Assembly (NCBI GenBank): GCA_021827985.1
Contig: JAKATL010000011.1
Coordinates: 1 to 57,413 of the forward strand
Length of the DNA stretch: 57,413 bases
Source: a bacterium
Lineage (GTDB): Bacteria > Chloroflexota > Dormibacteria > Aeolococcales > Bog-877
Direction of reading: 5' to 3'
Each line of letters begins with the position of its first letter. Position 1 is the first letter of the stretch. A model generated the notes under the pieces. It saw nothing but the letters and a program-made list of their open reading frames with translations. It did no database searches and was not told the DNA's origin. This document shows, piece after piece, positions 17,034 to 26,086 of the stretch. The position numbers and the translations under genes are program-made.

Positions 17034-17867
17034 TCAGTGGAGCCCTGCGAAGAGGTCCGACTCCGGGAGGCCGGTACCGGTCCGGTCCTGCGCCCGAATG
17101 AAGTACTCGCGGGAGAGGAAATCGCGTACCAGCTCCGGCGGGAACCGGAGCAGGAAGCCGTTGTCGGCCTGGCTGGCGTGCGCCCTCAGCGCGGCCAGCT
17201 TGGCTTCGACCTGGGCTGACACATCGACCACCGTGGTCACCAGGGAGTCCTCGACCCCGAAGGGCGGGCTGTCGGGGTCCATCTCGTCCTGAAACTCCTG
17301 CAGGCTCACGCCCATCTCCCGCATCCGGCGCGTCGCCGCTGCCACCGCCGAGCGGGGGATGGCCGTGTGGTAGACCTTCTCCGGGATGGCGGTGGCGGCG
17401 GCCGCCGCCACCGCCAGCTGGTGCGTTCTGATGTGGTCCGGGTGCCCATATCCGCCTGACTCGTCGTAGGTGACCAGCACCTGGGGCCGCTCCTCCCGGA
17501 TGAGCGCCGCCAGCCGCTCGACCTCCTCCTCGAGTGGCGCTCCGGTGAGTGACCCCGGCCGGCCGTTCTGGGCCCATCCATACATCCCAGAGTCCAGGTA
17601 GCCCAGCATCTCCAGCCGGGACACCCGGAGGATGCGGCATGAAGCCAGCAGCTCCTCGCGCCGGACGGCCCGCACCTGGCCCTCGTCGTGGCCGGGGTTG
17701 TCCGGCTTGACGCCAGCGGGGGCGTCGCCCAGCTCCCCATTGGTGCAGGTGACCAGCACCGTGCGCAACCCCTCCTGGGCGCAGCGGAGCAGGACTCCCC
17801 CGGTGGTGAGAACCTCGTCGTCCGGGTGGGCGTGGACGGCCATAAGGGTGAGTCGCCTTGCGGTCAT
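17034..17867 (-). CDS. PIG-L family deacetylase (MshB/Mca-like)
   Basis: A 277-residue zinc-dependent N-deacetylase or amidase of the LmbE/PIG-L family. Metal motif AHPDDE lies near the N-terminus and HPDH in the middle (GGYGHPDHIRTH). The segments TCTNGELGD and LGYLDSGMYGW resemble mycothiol enzymes MshB and Mca. Likely substrates are N-acetylglucosaminyl-inositol or a thiol conjugate; which one cannot be told from sequence alone. Convergent with tRNA-Pro. Downstream of the EamA exporter gene on the same strand with a 56-base gap. Confidence 0.85.
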   Translation of the reverse strand: MTARRLTLMAVHAHPDDEVLTTGGVLLRCAQEGLRTVLVTCTNGELGDAPAGVKPDNPGHDEGQVRAVRREELLASCRILRVSRLEMLGYLDSGMYGWAQNGRPGSLTGAPLEEEVERLAALIREERPQVLVTYDESGGYGHPDHIRTHQLAVAAAAATAIPEKVYHTAIPRSAVAAATRRMREMGVSLQEFQDEMDPDSPPFGVEDSLVTTVVDVSAQVEAKLAALRAHASQADNGFLLRFPPELVRDFLSREYFIRAQDRTGTGLPESDLFAGLH

Positions 17868-17923
17868 GGCCCTCAGTTTGCCGGGCGACGACTAGGGGGC
17901 GCAGCGGTGAGAGCGGTCCAGCC

Positions 17924-18874
17924 TCAGGCCTGCCGCCACCGCGTCCGGGAGCCGATCCGGGTGGCGATAGCCTGGAGCAGCGCTCGCGGGGCGTCACCCT
18001 GGGCCGTCACCCCGAGCAGCAGCAGGGCGAGGCCCCCGGCGGCAGCCAGACCCAGCTGCTGCTCGCCGGAGAGGGCCGCCGCCAGCAGCGCGAACGCAGG
18101 CTCGGTCGCCATGATCACCGCGGCCGCCTCCGTGGTCAGATGCTTCTGCGCCGCCGCCTGCACCGCGAACCCGAAGGCCGAGGCGCCCAGGGCGGAGAAG
18201 ACCACCGCCGCCGCCACCCCCGCCGAGGGAACCGGGAGCCCACCGGCGAGCTGAAGCGCGGGAAGCAGCATCAGCGCCACCAGCAGGAGCTGGGCGCCGC
18301 CGAGCGCGGTCGCCGACAGGGTCTCGCCCAGCTGGCCCACAAGCACGACCTGGAGGGCGAAGGCGGCCGCGGAGACGACCTCCAGGGCGATGCCCAGGAT
18401 GGCGTCACCCGCGCCGGCCCCGCTTGCTGGAGCAGCGTGGCAGATCAGAATCGTGCCCCCGACGGCAAGCAGCGAGCTCACCACGACCCGCTGATCCGGA
18501 GACCTGCCGGTCATCGCCCACTCCCAGGCCGGTGCCAGCACCACCACCAGACTGGTCAGGGTCGCCGCCACGCCAGCCGGCGCCCCCAGCGCCAACCCCA
18601 GTGTCTGAGTGACGTATCCGACGGTGAGGGCTGCGCCCACCGCGATCAGGCTCCGCCGCGGCACGCCCGCCCAACGAGGCCGGCTGCTGGGACGGATGTA
18701 GGCCAAGGCCATGAGGGCCAGCCCGCCTAGGAGCATGCGCAGGAAGAGGAAGCCCACAACTGGGTACGCGGATACCGCGGCGCGCACCACGACGAAGCTG
18801 GCTCCCCAGAGCGCGACCACCAACAATAGGGCGGCCGCCGCCCCCTGAGCGCGGCTGGGTCGAGCTACAGCCAT
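17924..18874 (-). CDS. EamA/DMT family transporter
   Basis: A ten-helix drug/metabolite transporter of about 316 residues with two internally related EamA halves; LLLVVALWGASFVVVRAAV opens the first helix pair. ATG 18874 puts a short basic tail (VARPSRAQG) before helix 1, as usual in the family; ATG 18919 would add 15 residues. Such carriers often export amino acids, and the divergent Lrp/AsnC gene 82 bases away supports amino-acid-dependent regulation. Confidence 0.85.
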   Translation of the reverse strand: MAVARPSRAQGAAAALLLVVALWGASFVVVRAAVSAYPVVGFLFLRMLLGGLALMALAYIRPSSRPRWAGVPRRSLIAVGAALTVGYVTQTLGLALGAPAGVAATLTSLVVVLAPAWEWAMTGRSPDQRVVVSSLLAVGGTILICHAAPASGAGAGDAILGIALEVVSAAAFALQVVLVGQLGETLSATALGGAQLLLVALMLLPALQLAGGLPVPSAGVAAAVVFSALGASAFGFAVQAAAQKHLTTEAAAVIMATEPAFALLAAALSGEQQLGLAAAGGLALLLLGVTAQGDAPRALLQAIATRIGSRTRWRQA

Positions 18875-18955
18875 CCTTCGATAGTCCAAGTTCAGGTCCA
18901 AAATCTGATTCAATCGCATGAGTAGAACTTACGCAACCATAGGGGGCCACCGCAA
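18875..18955. promoter_or_regulatory. shared promoter/operator between EamA exporter and Lrp regulator
   Basis: An AT-richer divergent gap in a GC-rich region, containing AAAATCTGATTCAATCG and AGTAGAACTTACGCAACC. Lrp proteins bind such degenerate AT-rich sites and commonly control a divergent exporter. No exact operator can be defined by eye. Confidence 0.4.
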
Positions 18956-19453
18956 ATGGACCGAAAGAAATTCGCAGGCGCCGCCCTGGCGTCCGATCTG
19001 GACGAAAGCGATTCGAAGATCCTTCGCGCCCTCCAGGCCAACGCCCGAACCACCCTGGCCGAGGTCGGCCGCTCGGCTGGCCTGGCCCCGTCGTCGGTGC
19101 ATGAACGGCTCCGGCGGCTTCAACGAGACGGGGTGATCCGGGGGTGGACGTTGGACCTGGACCCGGTCGCACTGGGCCGGCCGGTGACCGCCTTCGTGGG
19201 GGTGGAGGCGGACGTGACCGGAGGGACCCTGGCCGGCCGGCTGCGTCAGCGCCCCGAGATCGACGAGTGCCACGACATAGCGGGGGACCTCTCGTTCTTC
19301 CTCAAGGTGCGCACCCAGGACACCGAGGGCCTGCTAGATCTGGTCGACTGGATCCGGGAGCTTCCCGGTGTGCGCCAGACCAGGACCACGGTGGTCCTCA
19401 AGACCGAGTTCGAGCGCCAGGTCTGGCTGGGACCGGCGCCAGCGCCGAGGTAG
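18956..19453 (+). CDS. Lrp/AsnC family transcriptional regulator
   Basis: A 165-residue regulator: N-terminal winged helix-turn-helix (DSKILRALQANARTTLAEVGRSAGLAPSSVHERLRRLQRDGVI), then the RAM/AsnC ligand domain (VTAFVGVEADV, DECHDIAGDLSFFLKVRTQD, RTTVVLKTE). ATG with AGGGGG upstream. Probably senses an amino acid and controls the divergent EamA exporter and itself. Confidence 0.93.
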   Translation: MDRKKFAGAALASDLDESDSKILRALQANARTTLAEVGRSAGLAPSSVHERLRRLQRDGVIRGWTLDLDPVALGRPVTAFVGVEADVTGGTLAGRLRQRPEIDECHDIAGDLSFFLKVRTQDTEGLLDLVDWIRELPGVRQTRTTVVLKTEFERQVWLGPAPAPR

Positions 19454-19457
19454 CGGT

Positions 19458-20276
19458 TCAGCCTCCGGTGAAGTGAGGGGGCCGGCGCTCCCGGAAGGCG
19501 GCCAGACCCTCCAGGAAGTCCTGGGTCTGCGACGCCTCCTGCTGGAACAGGGCCTCCCGCTCCAGCTGTGCCTCGAGGTCGGAGTCCAGCGCGTCGTAGA
19601 TGAGCCGCTTGGTCATCCCCAGGGCCGCCGTGGCGCCCTGGGCGAGCTGCCGTGCCAGCTCCTCCGCCCGCTCGCGGAAGCTCGCCGCCGGGAAGACGGT
19701 CGCCACCAGCCCCTCCGCCAACGCCTCCTCGGCGGTAAGGCGACGCCCCGAGAGGGCGAGGTGGAGCGCCCGGCCCGGGCCGAGGATTCGGGCCAGGAAG
19801 TAGGTTGCCCCCGAATCCGGGACCAGCCCGATCTGAGCGAAGCCGCAGCTGAACCAGGCGGAGTCCGAGCAAACCCTGAGGTCCGCGGCCAGGGCGAGCG
19901 AGAGCCCCGCGCCCGTGGCCAGCCCGTTGACCGCTGCCAGCACCGGAATCCGCAGTCTCCGGAGCCCGAGGACCAGCGGCGTGTACCTCTCCCGGATAAG
20001 CTGGGCTATGTCCTCTGGCAGCTCGTTCTCTCCCTCCTTGCCGAGGTACTGCCCGGCACAGAAGGCCCGACCAGCTCCGGTGATCACCAGGCAGCGGCAG
20101 GCCGGATCTTGGCCAATTGTCTCGACCGCGGCTATGAGGGCCAGGGAGAGCTCCCGGTCGAGGGAGTTGAGCCTCTCCGGCCGGTCCAGGGTCAGGGTGG
20201 TGACGGCGCCAGCCGACTCCACACGGATGCCGCTTGACGGTTGTGGTGCCCGCTCTGCCTCGGGGTGCTGTGCCAT
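19458..20276 (-). CDS. enoyl-CoA hydratase/isomerase family protein (PaaG-like)
   Basis: A 272-residue crotonase. The oxyanion-hole strands are GAGRAFCAGQYLGKEGE and AAVNGLATGAGLSLALAADLR; the motif AFCAGQ and the downstream QIGLVPDSGATYFL resemble PaaG-type ring-opened phenylacetyl-CoA isomerases more than ordinary enoyl-CoA hydratases. ATG 20276 was chosen; 23 further residues upstream would cover the promoter gap with the divergent aminopeptidase. Ends 4 bases from the convergent Lrp gene. No other phenylacetate genes are near, so the substrate is unclear. Confidence 0.85.
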   Translation of the reverse strand: MAQHPEAERAPQPSSGIRVESAGAVTTLTLDRPERLNSLDRELSLALIAAVETIGQDPACRCLVITGAGRAFCAGQYLGKEGENELPEDIAQLIRERYTPLVLGLRRLRIPVLAAVNGLATGAGLSLALAADLRVCSDSAWFSCGFAQIGLVPDSGATYFLARILGPGRALHLALSGRRLTAEEALAEGLVATVFPAASFRERAEELARQLAQGATAALGMTKRLIYDALDSDLEAQLEREALFQQEASQTQDFLEGLAAFRERRPPHFTGG

Positions 20277-20329
20277 CCGGACATTGTCGGCACTTGGGTC
20301 TCGCTGGGGGTAGCTGCGAAGATGGGAAC

Positions 20330-21610
20330 GTGGCTCTGGGATCACCCGAGGAGGAGGCGCTCCGACTGATTGCCTTTCTCACCGCCGCCCCCACCCCCTA
20401 CCACGCAGCTCGCCTGGGCTCGGAGCAGTTGAGGGATGCGGGGTTCTCGGAGATGGAGGAGCAGGGCTGGGAGGACCCTCGCGGCGCCCATTACCTCATC
20501 TCCGGAGGCACCCTGTTCGCCTTTGTCGTCCCCCCGGACGCCCGGCCCGGCGATGGCCTGACCCTCGTCGCAGCCCACACCGACAGCCCCGGCCTGCGGC
20601 TCCGCCCCCACCCAGATCTCGGCCGGGCCGGGTACCGCCAGCTGGCGGTCGAGGTTTACGGTCGGCCACTTCTCAACTCATGGCTGGACCGCGACCTGGG
20701 TCTGGCCGGCAGGGCCGCGGTCAGGGTGGACACCGGGGTGGAGCAGCGACTCTTCGCCTGGACGGAGCCGGTCGCCAGGGTTCCGCAGCTGGCGGTCCAT
20801 CTGGATGCTGGGGTGAACGAACGGGGCTTGGTGCTCAACCCCCAGACCCAGCTGGCGCCCGTCTGGGGACTGGGCGAGGTGGGGCAGATCCACTCCAAGG
20901 TGGCGGCCAGCCTGGGGGTCGATGGGGACCAGCTCCTGGCCCTGGATGCCATGCTCTGGCCGCTCGAGCCGCCGGTGCTCGCCGGCGCCGACCGCGAATT
21001 CGTGAGCTCCGCCCGCCTCGACAACCTGCTGTCCTGCTACTGCGCCATTCGCGCTCTCGTGGAGATGGGCCAGGACCTAGAGCGGCCGGTGGTGATCGCG
21101 CTCTTCGACCACGAGGAGGTCGGCAGCGTCAGCTCCACCGGTGCGGCCGGCCGGGCGTTCCCCCAACTACTCGAGCGCCTGACCCTGGGCCTGGGCAGCG
21201 GGAGGGCGGAGCACCTTCAGTCGCTTTCCCGGTCCCGCCTGCTCTCGGTGGATGTGACCCACGCCGCCAATCCCAATTACCCGGAGAAGTACGAGCCCTC
21301 CCACCTCTGCCTCCCCAACGGAGGACCGGCGATCAAGGTGAACTCTCAGCAGCGCTACGCCACCGCCGCTCCCGGCGCCGGCTGGTTCATCGCCGCTTGC
21401 CGGGACCAGGGCATTCCCGTGCAGTGGTTCTCCGGCCGGGGAGACGTGCCCTGCGGTTCTACCGTCGGGCCGAGTCTGGCCGCCCAGCTGGCGGTCGAGA
21501 CGATCGACCTGGGGCTTCCCGTCCTCGCCATGCACTCAGCCCGGGAGCTAGGCGGCGCCCAGGACCCTCACCACCTGATCCGTGCCCTCCTGGCGGCGGC
21601 GGGCGCCTGA
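20330..21610 (+). CDS. M18 family aminopeptidase
   Basis: A 426-residue zinc aminopeptidase of family M18 (aspartyl aminopeptidase/ApeB type). Metal and catalytic motifs are visible: AHTDSPGLRL, LDNLLSCYCA, FDHEEVGS (Glu-Glu), DVTHAANPNYPEKYEP, and the final MHSARE histidine. It removes N-terminal acidic or neutral residues from peptides in the cytoplasm as a large oligomer. GTG 20330 gives the normal N-terminus (ALGSPEEEALRLIAFL); upstream codons overlap the divergent crotonase. Confidence 0.93.
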   Translation: MALGSPEEEALRLIAFLTAAPTPYHAARLGSEQLRDAGFSEMEEQGWEDPRGAHYLISGGTLFAFVVPPDARPGDGLTLVAAHTDSPGLRLRPHPDLGRAGYRQLAVEVYGRPLLNSWLDRDLGLAGRAAVRVDTGVEQRLFAWTEPVARVPQLAVHLDAGVNERGLVLNPQTQLAPVWGLGEVGQIHSKVAASLGVDGDQLLALDAMLWPLEPPVLAGADREFVSSARLDNLLSCYCAIRALVEMGQDLERPVVIALFDHEEVGSVSSTGAAGRAFPQLLERLTLGLGSGRAEHLQSLSRSRLLSVDVTHAANPNYPEKYEPSHLCLPNGGPAIKVNSQQRYATAAPGAGWFIAACRDQGIPVQWFSGRGDVPCGSTVGPSLAAQLAVETIDLGLPVLAMHSARELGGAQDPHHLIRALLAAAGA

Positions 21611-21624
21611 CCTCTTAGGCGCCC
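21601..21624. terminator. bidirectional hairpin between convergent genes
   Basis: GGGCGCCT (21601-21608) and AGGCGCCC (21617-21624) form a perfect 8-bp stem with an 8-base loop. The hairpin spans the stop codons of both the aminopeptidase and the convergent beta-propeller pseudogene. Confidence 0.6.
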
Positions 21625-23059
21625 TGGGCCATCACCACCCCGGAGTCCGTGCCGACGTAGGCGTCCGATCCAACCAAGGTGGGGCTCGTGAAGTGGGGCA
21701 CGGGTCCGAGCGGGACCTTAGCCAGGACCTGGCCCGAGTTCTGCGACAGGGCGAAGAGCACTCCGCTGTTGGTATCCACGCTGAAAACTGCTCTCCCTCC
21801 CAGCACCGGCGGCCCGTTGGCGCCACAGCCGGTGGACCAGAGGACGGAGAAGCTCCCTCCCGGCGCGACCGAGACAGCCTGCACACCGTTGGCACAGGGG
21901 AGGTAGACGACATCCTGGTCCACGGCTGTACCTCCGAACGCCATCTGGCCTAGGCAGGTGGTCCCGCTGGCCACCTGGCCACCCACTCCCCCCAAATTCG
22001 ACTGGCGAAGGACGTAGCCGACCCCGCTCTTACCGGCGATGAAGACGTACCCATCGGGCAGGAGGGTGGGGGAGACCGAACCCAGGTCCAGATCGCGGGA
22101 GTTGTCGTATCCCCACCGGGACGGCGCGAAGGCGTCGACCAGTCCAAGGGTCGGGGAGAGCTCGAGAACCGAGTCGGTGTGGTCCCAGGCACCGGAAAAG
22201 GCCGCCCCATTGCCGGTGGCCACCAGGATGTTGCCGTCCGGCTCGACCCTGGCCCGGCAGTCGCCCACACCGCACCTTCACGCGTGGTCGGAACCACGTA
22301 GGTCAGCGTGGCCCCGTTGCCACCGGTGGGGACGGCCTCCACCGCCCCCCGGTACCGGGCGCAATCCCCATCCAGCCCACCGAAGCTGATGTAGACGTAG
22401 CCGTTGGCAACGGCCAGCGCCGGCCGCTCCTGGACCGCCGCCGGGTCCTCGGAGGGGATCTGGATGTCCACTCGCCGGGACCAGCGGACCGCGCCGCTCA
22501 GGGGATCCAGGGCGTACAGGAGGTGGCGGAAGCCGGCCTCCTCAGCTACGGCAAATAGGGTCTCGGTCAGCGGGTCGTAGGCGAGCGTACCCGTGATCCC
22601 GAGAGGCAGGATGTCCCCACAGGGGAGACCTCCCTCAACCGGCGTGCCCAGGTGGGTACCCCAGAGGATCGCTCCCGTGGCGGGGGAGAGGGCGTAGACC
22701 GTGTCGTTCTCCGTGGCCGCCAAGATCTCTCCCGCCACATCCAGCGGCTGCCCGTACACCGCGCCGTCCAGCCCGGCCTTCCATCCCACGGTGAGGGACG
22801 TCGGCACCGGCGTGTTGTCCGAGGCCCCGGTCCGCTCCGGGTTCTGGTGGTACACGGGCCAGCTGGCGGTGAGAAGGGGGCTGGCCAGAGGGGAGGGAGG
22901 GGGCGCCGCGGCGGCCGTGCTGGGAGCGGAAGGGCTAGGGCGGGCACGAGTGACGCCGCCGCCGCAGGCGGCCACCGTCAGTAGGAGGACCACGGCGGTG
23001 CCGCAGTTCTTGAGCCCATACGAGCCGTGGGGAAGGCCGGGGAAGCGCCTCGCAGGCAT
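21615..23059 (-). pseudogene. PQQ-type beta-propeller lipoprotein, one-base frameshift
   Basis: ATG 23059 opens a lipoprotein signal (VVLLLTVAAC with lipobox Cys), a Pro/Ser/Ala linker, then WD/PQQ-like propeller blades (DTVYALSPATGAILWG, LLYALDPLSGAVRWSR, NGYVYISFGG). The reading frame breaks at about 22253-22255. Upstream the frame reads EGAVWATAG and then nonsense; in the neighbouring frame the homologous sequence resumes as ARVEPDGNILVATGNG and continues to a stop at 21615. Adding one G (a C on the + strand) in the short run there restores the gene, so this is either a young pseudogene or a sequencing/assembly indel. Product would be an extracytoplasmic propeller of unknown ligand. Confidence 0.8.
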
Positions 23060-23114
23060 CGCTGGAGTGTAGGCGCGCCGGTCCGAGATCGGAGGCGAGC
23101 CGTGCTGCGGCAGG

Positions 23115-23120
23115 TACAAT
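23115..23120 (+). promoter_or_regulatory. -10 box for tRNA-Cys
   Basis: TACAAT, 12 bases before the mature tRNA start. Confidence 0.5.
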
Positions 23121-23132
23121 GAACTCGGTCTG

Positions 23133-23206
23133 GGCGACTTAGCCAAGTGGTAAGGCAGCGGTCTGCAAAACCGCGATCCCGGGTTCGATTCCCGGAGTCG
23201 CCTCCA
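23133..23206 (+). tRNA. tRNA-Cys(GCA)
   Basis: Acceptor GGCGACT/AGTCGCC, anticodon stem GCGGT/ACCGC with loop CTGCAAA (anticodon GCA, Cys), T arm CCGGG-TTCGATT-CCCGG. CCA is encoded. Its 3' half is repeated twice downstream (28289-28338 and 30379-30428), which marks it as an integration site. Confidence 0.97.
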
Positions 23207-23222
23207 GCAGATCGAGATCAAA
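23157..23222 (+). repeat. att copy 1 (left end, inside tRNA-Cys)
   Basis: The 3' half of tRNA-Cys from the anticodon stem to CCA, plus GCAGATCGAGATCAAA after it. The tail after CCA is matched, with one difference, after the second att copy. Confidence 0.85.
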
Positions 23223-23579
23223 TACCCGCAAATCACCTGGTGGAGGACGCTCTAACGGGCCTGCTGATACCAACCGTGATACCAACCCGTGCAGAGTCAG
23301 AGCTCGCTGCCCTGTACCTCCAGTCAAATCTCTCCGCGACGGTGGCTCGCCGTAGAGCGATTTCCTACCCACCTTCGGCGTCGCCGACGGTTGTGTCGTC
23401 CAGCCGTCCATTGACGGTACGGTACCTACCTGGCACGGTGGCTTGGACTAGGTATCGTTCGCCATGGCAAAACGGACTCCTCGAGATCGGCCACAGTCGT
23501 CTCCGAGATGGGGATGTCCCGAGTGCTGCGTAGCTACCGCCTGGCTTTCGCGCTTGGGGCTAGGTACCACGCGACCCAA
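23207..23579 (+). other. island left arm without genes
   Basis: Holds a direct repeat GATACCAACC at 23266-23275 and 23278-23287, 12 bases apart, which could be integrase arm-type sites. A TTGACG and a TAGGTAT further on may be promoter elements for the small gene that follows. No credible open frame is seen. Confidence 0.4.
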
Positions 23580-24014
23580 ATGGCGACTTCCGAGGAAGTT
23601 AGACTAGCTGGCCTGCTAACCCCACACGGGACCAGTGCGGGGTACAACGACGGCTGCCGCTGCGAGAGATGCAGGGCAGCGAACGCCGCGAGGGCCAGAG
23701 CCCGGAGGGCGCGGAACCGGGCGCTTGGCGCGCGACAGGCCCCCGAAAGCCTCCCGTCCCTAGCGATCGAGCCTCTACGCGTTCGGGGGGCTCCGGAGAG
23801 TGCGCCGGTCGCTAGCCCGGATGGTTCCGAGGACGCAGTTCACATGCCAGCGCCGGAATCGCCCACGGATAGTGGCTGGGGAGTGGCGCTAGCTGTAGTC
23901 GGGCTCCTCGTCCTCGTGGGCCTCACCGTGTGGGCACTCCGGAGGCGTGGCGGGGGCGGTGAAGGCGATGGACCGCCCCCTCGGCCGCAACCTCGGCCTG
24001 GTGGGTTCTACTGA
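23580..24014 (+). CDS. small membrane protein with phage-type Cys motif
   Basis: A 144-residue protein if ATG 23580 is used. The N-terminal part has HGTSAGYNDGCRCERCRAANA, a short Cys/His motif I associate with actinophage and actinobacterial accessory proteins. A disordered Ala/Pro linker follows, then one membrane helix (GVALAVVGLLVLVGLTVWAL), RRR and a Gly/Pro tail. Topology suggests the Cys motif lies on the opposite side from the basic RRR. Function unknown; it sits ahead of the Gabija genes but in a separate unit, 293 bases away. Confidence 0.55.
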   Translation: MATSEEVRLAGLLTPHGTSAGYNDGCRCERCRAANAARARARRARNRALGARQAPESLPSLAIEPLRVRGAPESAPVASPDGSEDAVHMPAPESPTDSGWGVALAVVGLLVLVGLTVWALRRRGGGGEGDGPPPRPQPRPGGFY

Positions 24015-24307
24015 TTGACCCTGTGAGGATGCCGGTCCCCAAAGGGGGTGCCTCTGCCACTGCCTCCGGCGAGATCAGCCCGGGCGGCTGAAGGGGCGGT
24101 CCCCAAGGAAATCTTTGCGGACCAGCACAAACCGTGAGGATCGCACTACACTTACCATCGCCAGCCGAGCCGGCACAGTGCGTCCGACTTCCCCACTGGC
24201 AGCCATGAACCCGATGCGTCGCGATTGTCCGCCTAGGTACTCTCGACCGTGCTACATCTTCGGCTTGGCGCGTCGTCTCGGCTTCCAGCGGACCGGAGTC
24301 TCACAAC
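24015..24307 (+). other. intergenic region ahead of gajA
   Basis: No gene is seen. It contains a short hairpin (GGTCCCCAAAGGGGG, near 24036) and possible -10 boxes such as TACACT (24147-24152). It probably carries the promoter of the defence operon. Confidence 0.35.
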
Positions 24308-26086
24308 GTGATAGACAGTGCGAGTGGGCCGCACAGGTTCGGCCCGGGGAGCGAAGAGCCAGCGTTTGCTCCGCTCTTCATAGAGACCGTGAGAATCCGG
24401 AATTTTCGAGGAATAGCCGACTGCCGCGTGGTCCTCGAGCCCGATCTGACTCTCTTAGTGGGCCGCAACAACTCAGGGAAGTCACGGTTGCTTCGAGCCC
24501 TTGCGATCGCACTCGGAGGCGTGCCAGCGGAGAGGGACGATTTGAGTTACCCTGCTGCTGGCGAGGCAACGATCGACATCGTACTGGCACCCCGCTGCGG
24601 GCCCGGGCCCGAGCAAGTCTTCGACCAAAAGGTTACCCGCCGGTTGGCTCAGACCTATTCCATCGGCAGTGGGCCTACTCGAGAACGGTTCGCCTGGAGG
24701 ACGACACTATTCGAGTCTCGAGAGGGATTTGGAGTGTTTACGCGGCATGTCCCGTTAGTCTATGAATCCGCTGTTGGCGACTGGGTCTTCGTGGCGAACG
24801 CGCCTCAACTCACTCTAGATCAGCGCGCAATCGTGTCCGCTGATCTCTTCCACACTAGCCGGGATCTCGCAGAAGACATGGGGCGGCGCAACTCACCCAT
24901 TAGACGCATCTTAGACGACCTTGAAATTCCAGCAGATCTCCGACGACAACTCGAGTCTAGACTGAAGTCACTCGGCGACGATATCGTCGAAGATAGTGAC
25001 TCGCTGACAGCCTTGCGCGCATCCCTTGGGTACCTTGCGGATTCGGTGGACGGGTTGGGGGCGGCCAGCCTCACTGCACTTCCAGTGAGACTGGAGGACC
25101 TGGCTCGCTCGGTGTCGATCGACTTCAACACAGGAACTGGCAGCCTCCCAATTCGCTTTCATGGCTCTGGTTCGAGGAGCCTGAGTGCCCTCCAGGTGCA
25201 ATCAGTGCTTTATCAACGGCGCCTTGGCCGGGACGGGCCAGCACTTCTGCCTCACCCGGTAAGCCTCATCGAGGAGCCGGAAGCTCATCTGCACCCGCAG
25301 GCGCAACTCGAACTTCCGACCTTGCTGGAGACCGCACAAGGTCAGGTTGTGGCAACCACCCACTCTGCTCTCCTATCGTCCATCGTTGAGCCGCGGTGTC
25401 TGCGGCTACTGGGATGGAAAGAGGGCGGCCCGGTGGTGCGCGACCTAAGCGGGCTCGAGGGGGAAGACGTTGTTGAGAAGCTGCGGAGGTTGGTGGAGCG
25501 TCCATTCGGAGAGCTGCTCTTCGCGGCCGCGGTGGTCGTCGTCGATGGCGCTACGGAACGCGCGTTTTTGCCTCCGGTTCTCCGAAGCGCTCTCGGTCGG
25601 CGAGCTTACGGGGTTTCAGTGGTCGACACGAATGGGATGGGCACGCCATATGCGTTCGCGGTGGTACGCTTCGCCGAACGCGTTGGTATGCCGTGGATCT
25701 TGTTCGCTGACTCCGATCGGCCGGGAAGAACTGCTGCGGACAGAATACTTCAGGCGTTCCACGGTTCGCCCACACAAGTGGTTTGGTCCGGGAGTGGAGC
25801 TCCGGTCCGGTCGGGAGCTCTAGAGAAGCTGTTATGTGACTTCGATGAGGCAACGTGTCGCGCCGCCTGTGAGACACTTGGCCCAGTCGAACCGGGAACG
25901 GCTACCCTCACGGCAATGAAGAGCTCCAAGGGCGCGATCGGTCACGTTTTGGCCAGAGAGTTTCTCAGGGCGCACCCGTGGTCCGACGGTGCCAGCTACG
26001 GGCGACCGGACTGGCCGGCGCCCCTCGTTGAGCTGGTAACCAAAGTGCACCAAATCATGGAAGGAGACGGTGCCGGTGCTCGCTGA
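24308..26086 (+). CDS. gajA: Gabija GajA-like OLD-family ATPase/nuclease
   Basis: A 592-residue ABC-type ATPase fused to a TOPRIM nuclease. ATPase: N-terminal IETVRIRNFRGI, Walker A GRNNSGKS at 52-59, a signature-like GSGSRSLSALQV, Walker B LIEEPEAHLHP (E322-E323) and the His switch ATTHSALL. TOPRIM: DGATE (D413, E417), DTNGMG, and DSD at 468-470, the metal-binding set of OLD nucleases. GTG start; no strong ribosome site. In known Gabija systems GajA is a sequence-specific nicking endonuclease held off by ATP and unleashed when nucleotides fall during phage infection. The stop overlaps gajB by 17 bases. Confidence 0.88.
   Translation: MIDSASGPHRFGPGSEEPAFAPLFIETVRIRNFRGIADCRVVLEPDLTLLVGRNNSGKSRLLRALAIALGGVPAERDDLSYPAAGEATIDIVLAPRCGPGPEQVFDQKVTRRLAQTYSIGSGPTRERFAWRTTLFESREGFGVFTRHVPLVYESAVGDWVFVANAPQLTLDQRAIVSADLFHTSRDLAEDMGRRNSPIRRILDDLEIPADLRRQLESRLKSLGDDIVEDSDSLTALRASLGYLADSVDGLGAASLTALPVRLEDLARSVSIDFNTGTGSLPIRFHGSGSRSLSALQVQSVLYQRRLGRDGPALLPHPVSLIEEPEAHLHPQAQLELPTLLETAQGQVVATTHSALLSSIVEPRCLRLLGWKEGGPVVRDLSGLEGEDVVEKLRRLVERPFGELLFAAAVVVVDGATERAFLPPVLRSALGRRAYGVSVVDTNGMGTPYAFAVVRFAERVGMPWILFADSDRPGRTAADRILQAFHGSPTQVVWSGSGAPVRSGALEKLLCDFDEATCRAACETLGPVEPGTATLTAMKSSKGAIGHVLAREFLRAHPWSDGASYGRPDWPAPLVELVTKVHQIMEGDGAGAR

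Noticed and set aside
23060..23236. Start of the propeller protein at 23236 (reading WRRLRESNPGS)
   Set aside because: That peptide is the antisense translation of tRNA-Cys; the same peptide appears opposite att copy 2.
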